A stretch of 64,000 nt of DNA from Planctomycetes bacterium syqfu (GTDB taxonomy: Bacteria > Planctomycetota > Phycisphaerae > Phycisphaerales > Phycisphaeraceae): contig CP087563.1 in assembly GCA_020974905.1 (NCBI GenBank), positions 6,510,001-6,574,000 on the forward strand, written 5' to 3'. Of the stretch, positions 55,501 to 62,926 are shown piece after piece. Numbering within the stretch: the stretch's first letter is position 1; every line of letters starts with the position of its first letter. The notes below the pieces were generated by a model. That model ran no database searches, was not told the origin of the DNA, and saw only the letters and a list, made by a program, of their open reading frames with translations. The position numbers and the translations under genes were made by a program.

Positions 55501-57119
55501 TATGCCTCTGCGATGTCAAAACCTTTCACAGCAGGCCAACACCATTGACCGATGTGCGACCACGGGCCGACGAGTTGAATCTTCCGACCATTGAGCAATA
55601 GGTCTTCACCATTGATCGACACCGTGCGATAGCCAAAGCGCGTGCGGCGTTGGTCGATGACTTGCCCGCCGATGTGAATTTGATCGACTGCAAAATAGAG
55701 ATTCGGTTTGCCGATGTCCCAGCGTTTGAGTTCACCATTGACGGTGAACGTGTGGCTGAGTTCTTTGGATTGGCTAGCTGGGATGGTGAAGACTTGTTGG
55801 TGTGTGAAAATTTCGACACCTTCGTCGGAGATGATTTTTCGAACCAGCGTGCCTTGCTGAGACTTGTGAGCGTTGTTGGTGATCGTGGTCTGCGTGGTGA
55901 GTTGGTTGTTTAAAACATCACTGAAAACAAAGGGTTTTTCGCTGTGAAGCGCAGTCTGCCAGGTGATGCGAGGGGGGCTTGAGATGCCCTTGGTCCACTT
56001 GAACATCGCGCCCAGTGGCATGGTCGGGTAGTTGCGTGCTTGATTGATTTGCTTGCGGTAATCCTGAACAGACAAAACGACATCAAGTTTTTTGTCACCG
56101 GGATTCATAAGGGGCGTCAGATCAAACGCGATGGGCAGTAGACCTTCGCGGATGGTCGGACCCTTCTTGCCATTGACGTAGACCGTGGTGACGAAGGCAC
56201 ATTGATCCAGTTCCAACATCAGTTGCCCGTGTCCCGGCCATTGGGTGATGTCCACGGCAAAGCGGTAGAGGACGGTTTGCGTATCATCACCGATTTTCAG
56301 GTTGGGGTGACTTTTCCACGTTGGCGAGCGGAAGTCGGTGTCGTCGATTTTTGTCATGACCCACGGGTAACGCGACAGCGCGTCGGTATGCAGTGTTTCA
56401 TCATCCGGGTTCAACGGGCAAATGAGCATGTCATGCACTGTGTTGGAAGATGGGCCGATTTTCTCGACATGTAAATCGTACTGCGGGACAGGCACATTTG
56501 AGCTTTGCCCATCGGGTAAGAGACTGCTTGCCTTGGTTTGCTTGTTGGATGTTGGTTCGTCTTTTTTGTCTGCAATGACAGGCTCTTTACCGTTGGCTAG
56601 CCACAGGTCCGCCAGTTCCAATCGCCAGTAAACCGGGATGTCGAGGATGCGCAGCTTCACGTATCGGAACGGCTTGAGTTTGTCGGTGGTGGTCAGTACA
56701 TAGCGATACCAGCCCCCTGGATGTTTGGACGCACGTTTGGCAGAGAGTTTGACGGGGGTGTAGGTCACGCCATCATCCGAAACGGTGATCTCCACGCGGC
56801 CGACTTGTTTGGGGTGAAAGTCACCATGAGCAAAGGCGCGGAGAGCCAAGTGGTCGTACTGCTTGCCCGGTGTGTAGGCATCGACATCAATCAGCGCGTG
56901 AGCATCATCACTGGCCTTGTTTTGGAGCATGATGCGTGCCTTGTCGCCATCTCGTTGGTCGGCTTTCCAGGCACTGATACTCATATCGGTCAGACGGACT
57001 TTGTCTTCCTCTTCAAAGCCGATGCGCAGGGTGTCTTGTGCGATTGCCTGGGGCATGATTGTGCAGAGTGTCAGGCATACCAGCCAGCTCATCATGAGCG
57101 GGGACTTGAAACGAATCAT
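52554..57119 (-). CDS. Large secreted GH2-family glycoside hydrolase, multidomain
   Basis: A 1521-residue secreted protein. Signal peptide MIRFKSPLMMSWLVCLTLCT to about residue 27. Residues about 30-180 resemble an F5/8-type (discoidin) beta domain. The GH2 core follows: sugar-binding jelly roll (about 260-400), Ig-like domain with DVVLSVQDYR, and TIM barrel from GEDLLLNGRKIQLVG with the acid/base Glu near residue 613 in WSGSNEFEHW and the nucleophile near 708 in FVGEHMTPG. After the barrel come Ig-like and glutamine-amidotransferase-like stretches (FVLDGGHVLLLPRQQ), then a C-terminal beta domain. GH2 covers beta-galactosidases, mannosidases and glucuronidases, and the specificity here is not clear. 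It is the hydrolase of the LacI/prepilin/GH2 cassette, 66 bp after the prepilin-like gene. Confidence 0.82.
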   Translation of the reverse strand: MIRFKSPLMMSWLVCLTLCTIMPQAIAQDTLRIGFEEEDKVRLTDMSISAWKADQRDGDKARIMLQNKASDDAHALIDVDAYTPGKQYDHLALRAFAHGDFHPKQVGRVEITVSDDGVTYTPVKLSAKRASKHPGGWYRYVLTTTDKLKPFRYVKLRILDIPVYWRLELADLWLANGKEPVIADKKDEPTSNKQTKASSLLPDGQSSNVPVPQYDLHVEKIGPSSNTVHDMLICPLNPDDETLHTDALSRYPWVMTKIDDTDFRSPTWKSHPNLKIGDDTQTVLYRFAVDITQWPGHGQLMLELDQCAFVTTVYVNGKKGPTIREGLLPIAFDLTPLMNPGDKKLDVVLSVQDYRKQINQARNYPTMPLGAMFKWTKGISSPPRITWQTALHSEKPFVFSDVLNNQLTTQTTITNNAHKSQQGTLVRKIISDEGVEIFTHQQVFTIPASQSKELSHTFTVNGELKRWDIGKPNLYFAVDQIHIGGQVIDQRRTRFGYRTVSINGEDLLLNGRKIQLVGPWSHIGQWCWPAVKGFDIAEAYRLMLKHGMNYGRLHGQPYPKYFYDTADEVGFLLVAESGLFHRPIADISLDHIRNMALTLRNHPSVVAWSGSNEFEHWITPRPEPAMDFLIKVYDTFKSVDPTRPVYHSGFGDARNHFDAYNIHYPELMRTYPQGVLWKEFAPDRIKLLHRHTFASYNPIGKKPIFVGEHMTPGRGRGMEALLGEDHLKLQYQDNKQAYRDLLANQGKVWADMVRVYRDQNIAMLSPNMMHIPIGVESPFLVEIGKELRGVSSYIQQRDPILITGSTQQRTLILRDTDGYLDAGKVQITITADKQLLYAHVMDVTLKSSEKIQSILNLDLPAVDKPTLATLKVMFTDQGQDTPRYQWENELKLYPPSQQRVSLSQSVLLWASNNQAQTVLSNLGVKVDTHQALPKTMSNGVLIIDSSVDNAALAASAKQIEAFVLDGGHVLLLPRQQIPEGLLPVACQALEDVLPGLEGASIGFVRAANHPIFANTEIDTLDLRYWGKEHELISPQTLYKPTQGNFQVLVDGSEKLDDALLMQINHGRGQYMVCQLDVITHAAHPAAAKMLSAVLSHLDHAADQTIQTGYYLPQTETFTAHLLERMGWQELDLQSNEKVHALLIDAQAYEQLDQSAIQNLAANANVLIFKHLTAEQSQQVIKQLKLPALKAAADEKPQTKRKRRGVSEGVYLTAYPALLDGLNTYDTNWYQRLRPSLTRYTANDQWQSPLSAGTLAIHQTAKQTIVFDASPWNQEVDLLDQRDRFVSTFWTNLGISVKGTSVQRRSSENHYTHLDLSEICNTSISKYLGPNIPRGTVTLNDIPFRLLAQTPQQQQTMLRFNARIGSELESQKVMFDTAIDMFQVKTPMSVSLPIDRAHASHLYFAHASSQNWKIKAQNTGSVVYRVDVEYENGTTQQIPMLMNRDIDDCRSASAQSRNSQVGLRVKNPNNGHGEVATIYVSSWTNPYPERKITRITINSAANPPYDAMVFGITMRQADEAYE

Positions 57120-57185
57120 GGGTCGGACTTTCTTGCTGTGAGATTTAATCTTGCTTTGTATGTAGCTGGAAATCAGGGGATAGAC

Positions 57186-57821
57186 TTATGGCCAGGGGAA
57201 ATCGTCGAAGACCGCGTTACCGACATGCCCATCCAGATAAAGGATGTTGGCTGAGTCAATATGACGGAACTTGGGTTGGTGTTTGGCCGGCCAACCGGTG
57301 TTGACGAGCAACCATCCCCATGCGTCGCCGGTCTCTTCGCAGTCAGCCATGTACATGGTGTGGCTGGCATCGCGATACTGCTCAATTTTACGACTCATGG
57401 TGTTGTTGTTTGGGTTGCTTTCCGGGCCGAGTTTGCGGCTGACGCCGTAGGACTTGCCGTTTATCAAAGTTGATGATGGGCAGTAATACATGCTGTTGGG
57501 ATCGTTTTCCCAGTAATTGATTTTCAGATATGTACCGTATTTGCCAACCCAGAATTGACCGTTGGTATTACTGTTGGTCGGGTCAGGTCTCGCAGGACAG
57601 ACCCAACCTTGCCAGTCATTTGTGTAGGTGTGAACGAGAACGCCCCATTGTTTGAGTTTGGATGCGCAACTGATCTGGTTGGCACGCTTGCGTGCTGCGC
57701 CCAAAGCCGGCAGGAGAATCGCAATGAGCAGACTGATGATCGAGATCACCACCAGTAACTCAATGAGTGTAAAGCCATGTTGCTGTGCGTAACCATCGCG
57801 CGGTGTGGCATGAAGTTTCAT
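57186..57821 (-). CDS. Prepilin-like secreted protein, copy 7, in GH2 cassette
   Basis: A 211-residue protein, the shortest of the set. The leader MKLHATPRDGYAQQHG precedes [12 protein letters not shown] and a helix ending ILLPALGAARKR. The exposed part has YYCPSST and ends RHIDSANILYLDGHVGN, an exact H-X9-DG motif. ATG 57821 has AAAGGA at 6-7 nt. It lies 46 bp after the LacI gene and 66 bp before the GH2 gene, repeating the order LacI, prepilin, hydrolase found at 48268-52276. Family membership is clear from the N-terminus and DG motif; the role is unknown. Nothing in the window encodes a prepilin peptidase or secretion ATPase. Confidence 0.92.
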   Translation of the reverse strand: MKLHATPRDGYAQQHGFTLIELLVVISIISLLIAILLPALGAARKRANQISCASKLKQWGVLVHTYTNDWQGWVCPARPDPTNSNTNGQFWVGKYGTYLKINYWENDPNSMYYCPSSTLINGKSYGVSRKLGPESNPNNNTMSRKIEQYRDASHTMYMADCEETGDAWGWLLVNTGWPAKHQPKFRHIDSANILYLDGHVGNAVFDDFPWP

Positions 57822-57867
57822 GACGCATCCTTTATAAGTCTAATCACCGTACACTGACACGTTGAAT

Positions 57868-58908
57868 TCACCCGGTCGTCAGTACACTTGTCTTGGGTAA
57901 AGCGCAGGTCGAACGACGCACCCGCAAGGTTTCGGGCAGAACCAGTTTCTGGCCGACATGCTTGCTGGGATCGTCCATCTGCTTGAGTAACATTTCACTG
58001 GCTTTGCGTCCCATCTCTTCGGTGGGTAAATCCACAACGGTCACAAAATCAGTGGGAATTGAGTCATAATTAATTTCATTGAAACAGGCGACATTCAAAT
58101 CGGTGGGGATATCAATGCCTGCTTTTTCGCAGAGTCTCAGTAGCTGCACCGCCTGCGTGTTTTCCCATGCCAACACCGCGGTGGCGCGTTGGCCGAGAAT
58201 GTAGCGGTCCAGAAATTCGTCGACTTCCACGTTCAGATCGTACCCGGGCATCGGTTCAAGGCCATGCTTGCGCATTGCATCGACATAGCCACGGCGACGG
58301 TCGGGAATACTGTAATGCGTGCGAAACGCCACATCGCCACCACGGTTGATGTGATCCTTGTAAGCGATTCGGCGATGACCGAGTTTGATTAAATGCTCCG
58401 TCGCATCGACTGCACCCTGATAGTCATCCACGCAGACGCAGGATTCATTTTCATGCATCGGTTGATCATTGATTGTCACATGCGGGACATTCATCTGTTC
58501 AATGAACTGTCGCACATGCAGGTTCCGACCGGGCAAAACCAATGCGCCGTGCATCATTCCCGCGGACCATTCGTCCTGGTGATGATCCGATTGATTCATG
58601 TCCATGTACACACGGACGTCAGCTTTGCGCAAGGTGTCGATGGCAGAGGCAAGCAAGGTTTCATAAATACCGTGAGCGGTGGCCCAATGGATGTTGTAAC
58701 CGACCACCATCACCATCCGCACGTTGGACATGCGCAGGTTCCGGGCAATGCCGTCGGGACGGTAGTTCAGTTCCCTAGCAGCGGTCATGATCTTGTCGCG
58801 CACCTCTTGCCGAACGTTAAACCCTTCGGTCTGGTTGAGCACTTTGCTCACAGTGCTTTTGGCAACACCACAGTGCTTGGCAACTTGGGTAATGGTGACA
58901 CGGGGCAT
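57868..58908 (-). CDS. LacI-family transcriptional regulator, GH2 cassette
   Basis: A 346-residue repressor. The helix-turn-helix is VTITQVAKHCGVAKSTVSKVL and the hinge LNYRPDGIARNLRMSNVRMVMV in shorter form. The ligand domain has EHLIKLGHRRIAYKDH, TAVLAWENTQAVQLL and VACFNEINYDSIPTDFVTVVDLP, and the C-terminus KLVLPETLRVRRSTC. ATG 58908 is taken because the DNA-binding domain starts there; the frame is open 25 codons further upstream, but that would translate across the operator at 58935-58946. The operator lies 27 nt before the start, so the gene probably represses itself and the prepilin and GH2 genes that follow on the same strand. Confidence 0.93.
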   Translation of the reverse strand: MPRVTITQVAKHCGVAKSTVSKVLNQTEGFNVRQEVRDKIMTAARELNYRPDGIARNLRMSNVRMVMVVGYNIHWATAHGIYETLLASAIDTLRKADVRVYMDMNQSDHHQDEWSAGMMHGALVLPGRNLHVRQFIEQMNVPHVTINDQPMHENESCVCVDDYQGAVDATEHLIKLGHRRIAYKDHINRGGDVAFRTHYSIPDRRRGYVDAMRKHGLEPMPGYDLNVEVDEFLDRYILGQRATAVLAWENTQAVQLLRLCEKAGIDIPTDLNVACFNEINYDSIPTDFVTVVDLPTEEMGRKASEMLLKQMDDPSKHVGQKLVLPETLRVRRSTCALPKTSVLTTG

Positions 58909-58934
58909 GCTGATTCTGCTTGAATGACGCTTGG

Positions 58935-58946
58935 GAAACCGGTTTC
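58935..58946. promoter_or_regulatory. LacI-type operator, GAAACCGGTTTC
   Basis: A perfect 12-bp palindrome with the AACCGG core, 27 nt upstream of the LacI start at 58908. It belongs with the operators at 37330 and 52294. Confidence 0.72.
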
Positions 58947-59055
58947 TTTGGTGTGAGTATAGACAGGGATCAGGCTCAGTCAAGCCTTGGGGCGAATTTT
59001 ATTTACAAGCTGGGATTGGGGTTTGACGGATGTTCTGAGGATTGGGGTAATGGTG

Positions 59056-61839
59056 TCATTTCTTATCCAGGATCTTCTGGGCGATCTTGTACCACTTCTC
59101 AGACAGGGATCGTGAGCCCGTCTTGCGGTACATATCACCAAGCTTCTTGGCGTCGGCAGCAGCCTTGATCTTTTCACCATTGCGTTCGTAAAGTTTGCAA
59201 CGTGATTCATAGACCCATTTCTTTCGCGTCCCGAGCTTGATGGCCTGGGTGTAGTCTGCCAAAGCCTTGTCGCGCTGGTGGGTCTGCTCATAACAGTAAC
59301 CTCGCATGGCATACGACTCTTCATCGTTGAGCAGGTAGGCGAGCTGTGTCCAGTAGGGGATTGCTTCTGAGTAGCGTTTTAATTCGCACAGGGAATAAGC
59401 CATGTAATCGACCACCAGATCCGATTTGTCGGGCCATTTTTTGATGTAGTCTTTCGTCAACACAATGGTCTTGTCATAGTCCAGTGCGGTGTACGCACCC
59501 TGGATCACACCCGAACGAATCTCCGGTGCATCGAAGCCAAGATTGATCATGTACAAAGCAGCCGATTCAAGCATGGCACCGTTGATGGGGGTGAATTTCT
59601 TTTCAAGAATGAGAAACTGCTGACTCATGTAAAGACCGATTTGCTTGAGGTCCTTTTTCTGGCGCGCATCAGCCAATAGTTTGTCGCGCATCACAGCAGC
59701 CAAAAGCCATGTGTCATCATCAAACTGCTTGGCAGCTTCCTTGAGCTTGGTTTGATTGCCATCAGCATGGTAGCCCAGGCAGGCGGCGTTTAAGTGCATG
59801 ATCGCCATGTCCGAGTCGTTGGCTTTTTCTGCAAGTAAACCCGCATAGTAGTGACCGATGCTGCTGCGCGGGTTGGTACGGAATAGCGAAGCAAGATCCG
59901 GATCATCCACTTTGAGTTGATTGTGGTGATACTTGAGCTCAACCTTCAATGCGTTGGCAGCTTCATGCGTCCAATGCGGGATGTTCTCAATGAGCTTGAG
60001 CATCTGATCGGCTTGGGCAAAACGCCTGGCTTTGAAGTCCGTTTTGCCGGCTTGGGCCAGTTGATCAAGTAACGCATTGGTTACAGAATTCTGGTGGTCA
60101 TAAGGCATGATCATGTTGAGTATGACCATGTTGTATGCCGCGTACATTTCATCACGGAGTTGTTTGAGTGATTTGATGCTCTGGGCGATGGCAGTTGCCT
60201 TGTTGGATGAAAGACTTCGTAAAAATTGATTGTATGCCCCAGCTAAATCCTGTTTGGCCATGTCGTCATTGGCGAATTGATAATGAACATAGGCCCAGGG
60301 CAGCTGGGGACGCCTCGGCGTGGCAGTCGGATCGTAATAGCGGTTGATTTCAAATTGGTTGATGGCCATGCACAACAGGGCATTACGCCGGACGGATTTG
60401 ATGTCACCTTCCCAGAGCGATGCCAGCATCAACTGATAAAAAAGCTCTGGGTTGGGATAGCCTTGGCGGATTTTTTCGTTTGCCAATTGCTTGATGCCTG
60501 CCGCATCACGATTGATTTGCAGTTGTGTGAATGTGTCATGTAATTCCTTACGCTTGTTGGCGTAGACCATATAATTCCAGGCAACTGTGGAATCTTCGAA
60601 CAGGGGATATTCATTGTGCTCGGGGACTTCCAAGATGTAAACATCCTGCAAGGCTCCAGCGTATGGCACCTTGTCTGACGAGTCTTTAGTCAACTGTTTT
60701 TCCAGTGCCTTTTGCATCTCCTGTGCGATGACCGTCTGCATGATCGTGTGTTTGTCGGAATCAGACTTGAGGGCGATAAAGAGCTTGATGTTCTTTTCAA
60801 GTTCGTTTTCGGTCTGCTCATTCTTGAGCTTGGTTAACACTTCAACAGCAAGCTTGCGGTGAGTATCGGTGATCTGGACAAATTTCAGTGGCTGTAAGCC
60901 GGTCGCCTGTGCCATGGCTTGATCACGTTCGAATGATTGGGCGCCATTTTCAAAGTTAAATAAACGCCAACCCTTTTGCTCGATGAGGTAGGTGACATCT
61001 TTGAGAATGGGAGCGTTTACTTGAGCCTGGACTTTCTTTCCCCACTCCTTGATTTTGTTGGCGTATTTGAGGCGGACCTGTGTTTTGAACTGTTGACTGG
61101 AGTAGGGGCTGGACATGACTTGATCGATCATTTTCTCACCGAGCCGATGGGCCTGATCGTATTGCTCGTTCATGGCATAGGCTTCGACGAGGATGGACAT
61201 GGCCTGGAGTTTATCTGCTTCGGGTGCGTGTTCATAGGCTTTGCGATATTGGGGGACCGCCTTGCCGATCTCATTGAGGTGCACGTGGATGTTGGCCTTT
61301 TTTATGTAGACTTCGTACAGCACGTGATCGGGAGTCTTGTCATCAAATTGCGTGATGGCTTTGTCCAGTGACGCGACTGCCTGCTGGAAGTTTTTTTGCT
61401 GGAGCAGCAGGTCAGCCTGAAAGTTGAGCAACTCAATGTCATTGGGATGTTTGTTCAGGGCCTTGTTAATGCGCGTGGTCGCTTGCTGGGCTTGGCCGGT
61501 GGAAAACTCGACAAACGCCAGCCAGACACTGGCGCGGGGTTGGTCGGGTTCGATAGCCAACGCAGCCTGGAGCTTGGCGACACCGTCCTGTTGTTTACGA
61601 TTGAGCAGCAGCATTTTCCCCAGTGTCGCCAGGGCAGCCGCGTTTTGTGGATGAGCTTCTACCAATGCCTTTGCAGCCTGTAAAGCCTGTGGGGTCAGTT
61701 TGCGTCTGACCTTACTGTCGATCTCGTTGATCTGCTTTTGCAGGCTTTGATCTTGTTGTTGAGCGTGAGATGGATGGGGGACAATGAATGTCACAGTGAC
61801 TGCAAATAATGCAGCCATCACAGCGGGTAACATTTTCAT
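59056..61839 (-). CDS. Secreted TPR-repeat protein
   Basis: A 927-residue protein with signal peptide MKMLPAVMAALFAVTVTFIV and a cleavage site after SHA. It then has helical repeats: an N-terminal TPR array (AAALATLGKMLLLNRKQQDG, GKAVPQYRKAYEHAPEADK), a less regular middle (about 300-700) with KTDFKARRFAQADQML, and a C-terminal array ending ALADYTQAIKLGTRKKWVYE. The middle has a charged stretch KLKNEQTENELEKNIKLFIA. No enzyme motif is seen, and TPR scaffolds of this size often assemble periplasmic complexes. ATG 61839 fits the signal peptide better than the ATG 20 codons earlier. Its neighbours (HEAT lipoprotein, GH16) are on the same strand but more than 170 bp away. Confidence 0.8.
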   Translation of the reverse strand: MKMLPAVMAALFAVTVTFIVPHPSHAQQQDQSLQKQINEIDSKVRRKLTPQALQAAKALVEAHPQNAAALATLGKMLLLNRKQQDGVAKLQAALAIEPDQPRASVWLAFVEFSTGQAQQATTRINKALNKHPNDIELLNFQADLLLQQKNFQQAVASLDKAITQFDDKTPDHVLYEVYIKKANIHVHLNEIGKAVPQYRKAYEHAPEADKLQAMSILVEAYAMNEQYDQAHRLGEKMIDQVMSSPYSSQQFKTQVRLKYANKIKEWGKKVQAQVNAPILKDVTYLIEQKGWRLFNFENGAQSFERDQAMAQATGLQPLKFVQITDTHRKLAVEVLTKLKNEQTENELEKNIKLFIALKSDSDKHTIMQTVIAQEMQKALEKQLTKDSSDKVPYAGALQDVYILEVPEHNEYPLFEDSTVAWNYMVYANKRKELHDTFTQLQINRDAAGIKQLANEKIRQGYPNPELFYQLMLASLWEGDIKSVRRNALLCMAINQFEINRYYDPTATPRRPQLPWAYVHYQFANDDMAKQDLAGAYNQFLRSLSSNKATAIAQSIKSLKQLRDEMYAAYNMVILNMIMPYDHQNSVTNALLDQLAQAGKTDFKARRFAQADQMLKLIENIPHWTHEAANALKVELKYHHNQLKVDDPDLASLFRTNPRSSIGHYYAGLLAEKANDSDMAIMHLNAACLGYHADGNQTKLKEAAKQFDDDTWLLAAVMRDKLLADARQKKDLKQIGLYMSQQFLILEKKFTPINGAMLESAALYMINLGFDAPEIRSGVIQGAYTALDYDKTIVLTKDYIKKWPDKSDLVVDYMAYSLCELKRYSEAIPYWTQLAYLLNDEESYAMRGYCYEQTHQRDKALADYTQAIKLGTRKKWVYESRCKLYERNGEKIKAAADAKKLGDMYRKTGSRSLSEKWYKIAQKILDKK

Positions 61840-62017
61840 GAGGTGTTCTCGCCATTTGGCCCGGTTATTTTGCTGGATACAAACAATCGCAAGGACCATG
61901 TGCAGTTGCTGTATCGTGATCGTCTATTATTTAACAGACGTAAGCAACTCGTCAAGGTTCCAGGTGATTTTTAAATTGTTTGGGGCAATATGGTCAATAT
62001 GCTGCTACGTGTAGTGA

Positions 62018-62812
62018 TCAGGAAGCGTTTTCGTCCAGTCCCACCGGAGTCTGGGCGGGTTTGGTTTCCTGTGCTTTTTTCCAGAACTGGAGTTTACTCA
62101 TAAAACCACGGGGTGGGGTGTAGGGTTGCCACATGTAGGTTTTCTGGTTGGCGAAGAGATTGGAACTGTTGGATTCGCGGTACGCAATCCAGGCGCTGGC
62201 CTGATCGCCGAGTTCCTGGCCGGTGATGGTGGACAGTGATTCGCTGGCTGCCAAAGCGACACCGTAACGTTCGTCATCCAAAGCAGCGACCAAAGCGCCG
62301 TAAACTTCCGGGGTGGCATACTGTCCCAACGCATCGGCGCAGGCCATTCGCACATCGGCGTCCGAGTCCTTGTTCATCGTGTTGATCAAAGGCTTGATGG
62401 CTTCGGGATTGTGAATTTTCTGTAAGGCCTTGGACGCTTCCCAGCGAACCATGTCAGCCGGATCACCCAAACGGATCGTGATCAGGGGCACATCTTTGAC
62501 TTCGCCATGCAAACCCAACGCCTTGACGGCAGCGGCACGCACGGTGGGGTCCGGGTCATCAATGAGAAGACGATACAGACGCACATACGGACCTTCGCCA
62601 CCGAACGGTGATGCTGAGAGATTGTTCAATGCTCGGCGGCGGATGTCCGGATCGTAGACATTAAAGACGTTTCGTGCTTCTTCGCTGGGGGTTGGGGGTG
62701 AGATCATGTTATCGATCGCACTGCCGGTGCTGTCAATGACTTCACATCCGACAAACATGCCGGTGGTCATAACCAGCACAGCCATGAAACCCAACTTGGA
62801 GACTGTCTTCAT
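62018..62812 (-). CDS. HEAT-repeat lipoprotein
   Basis: A 264-residue lipoprotein. The signal peptide ends with the lipobox GMFVGC, so Cys23 is expected to be acylated and the protein anchored in a membrane facing the periplasm. Residues about 50-210 are HEAT/PBS-type repeats: DIRRRALNNLSASPF, PTVRAAAVKALGLHGE, MVRWEASKALQKIHNPE, DVRMACADALGQYATPE and YGVALAASESLSTITG. The tail (FANQKTYMWQPYTPPRG, SKLQFWKKAQETK) is not repetitive. Such proteins act as binding scaffolds or quality-control factors. The gene is 178 bp from the large TPR gene on the same strand and may be cotranscribed with it. Confidence 0.85.
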   Translation of the reverse strand: MKTVSKLGFMAVLVMTTGMFVGCEVIDSTGSAIDNMISPPTPSEEARNVFNVYDPDIRRRALNNLSASPFGGEGPYVRLYRLLIDDPDPTVRAAAVKALGLHGEVKDVPLITIRLGDPADMVRWEASKALQKIHNPEAIKPLINTMNKDSDADVRMACADALGQYATPEVYGALVAALDDERYGVALAASESLSTITGQELGDQASAWIAYRESNSSNLFANQKTYMWQPYTPPRGFMSKLQFWKKAQETKPAQTPVGLDENAS

Positions 62813-62926
62813 CTTTTATCCCATATCCTTGACCATTTAATTGCTAACAGTCTAGCGTACAGGTGCTTGGTTTGCACACCCGCATGGCATTGTGATGAAG
62901 ATGTGTCCGTCGTGGCGATTGGTCGA

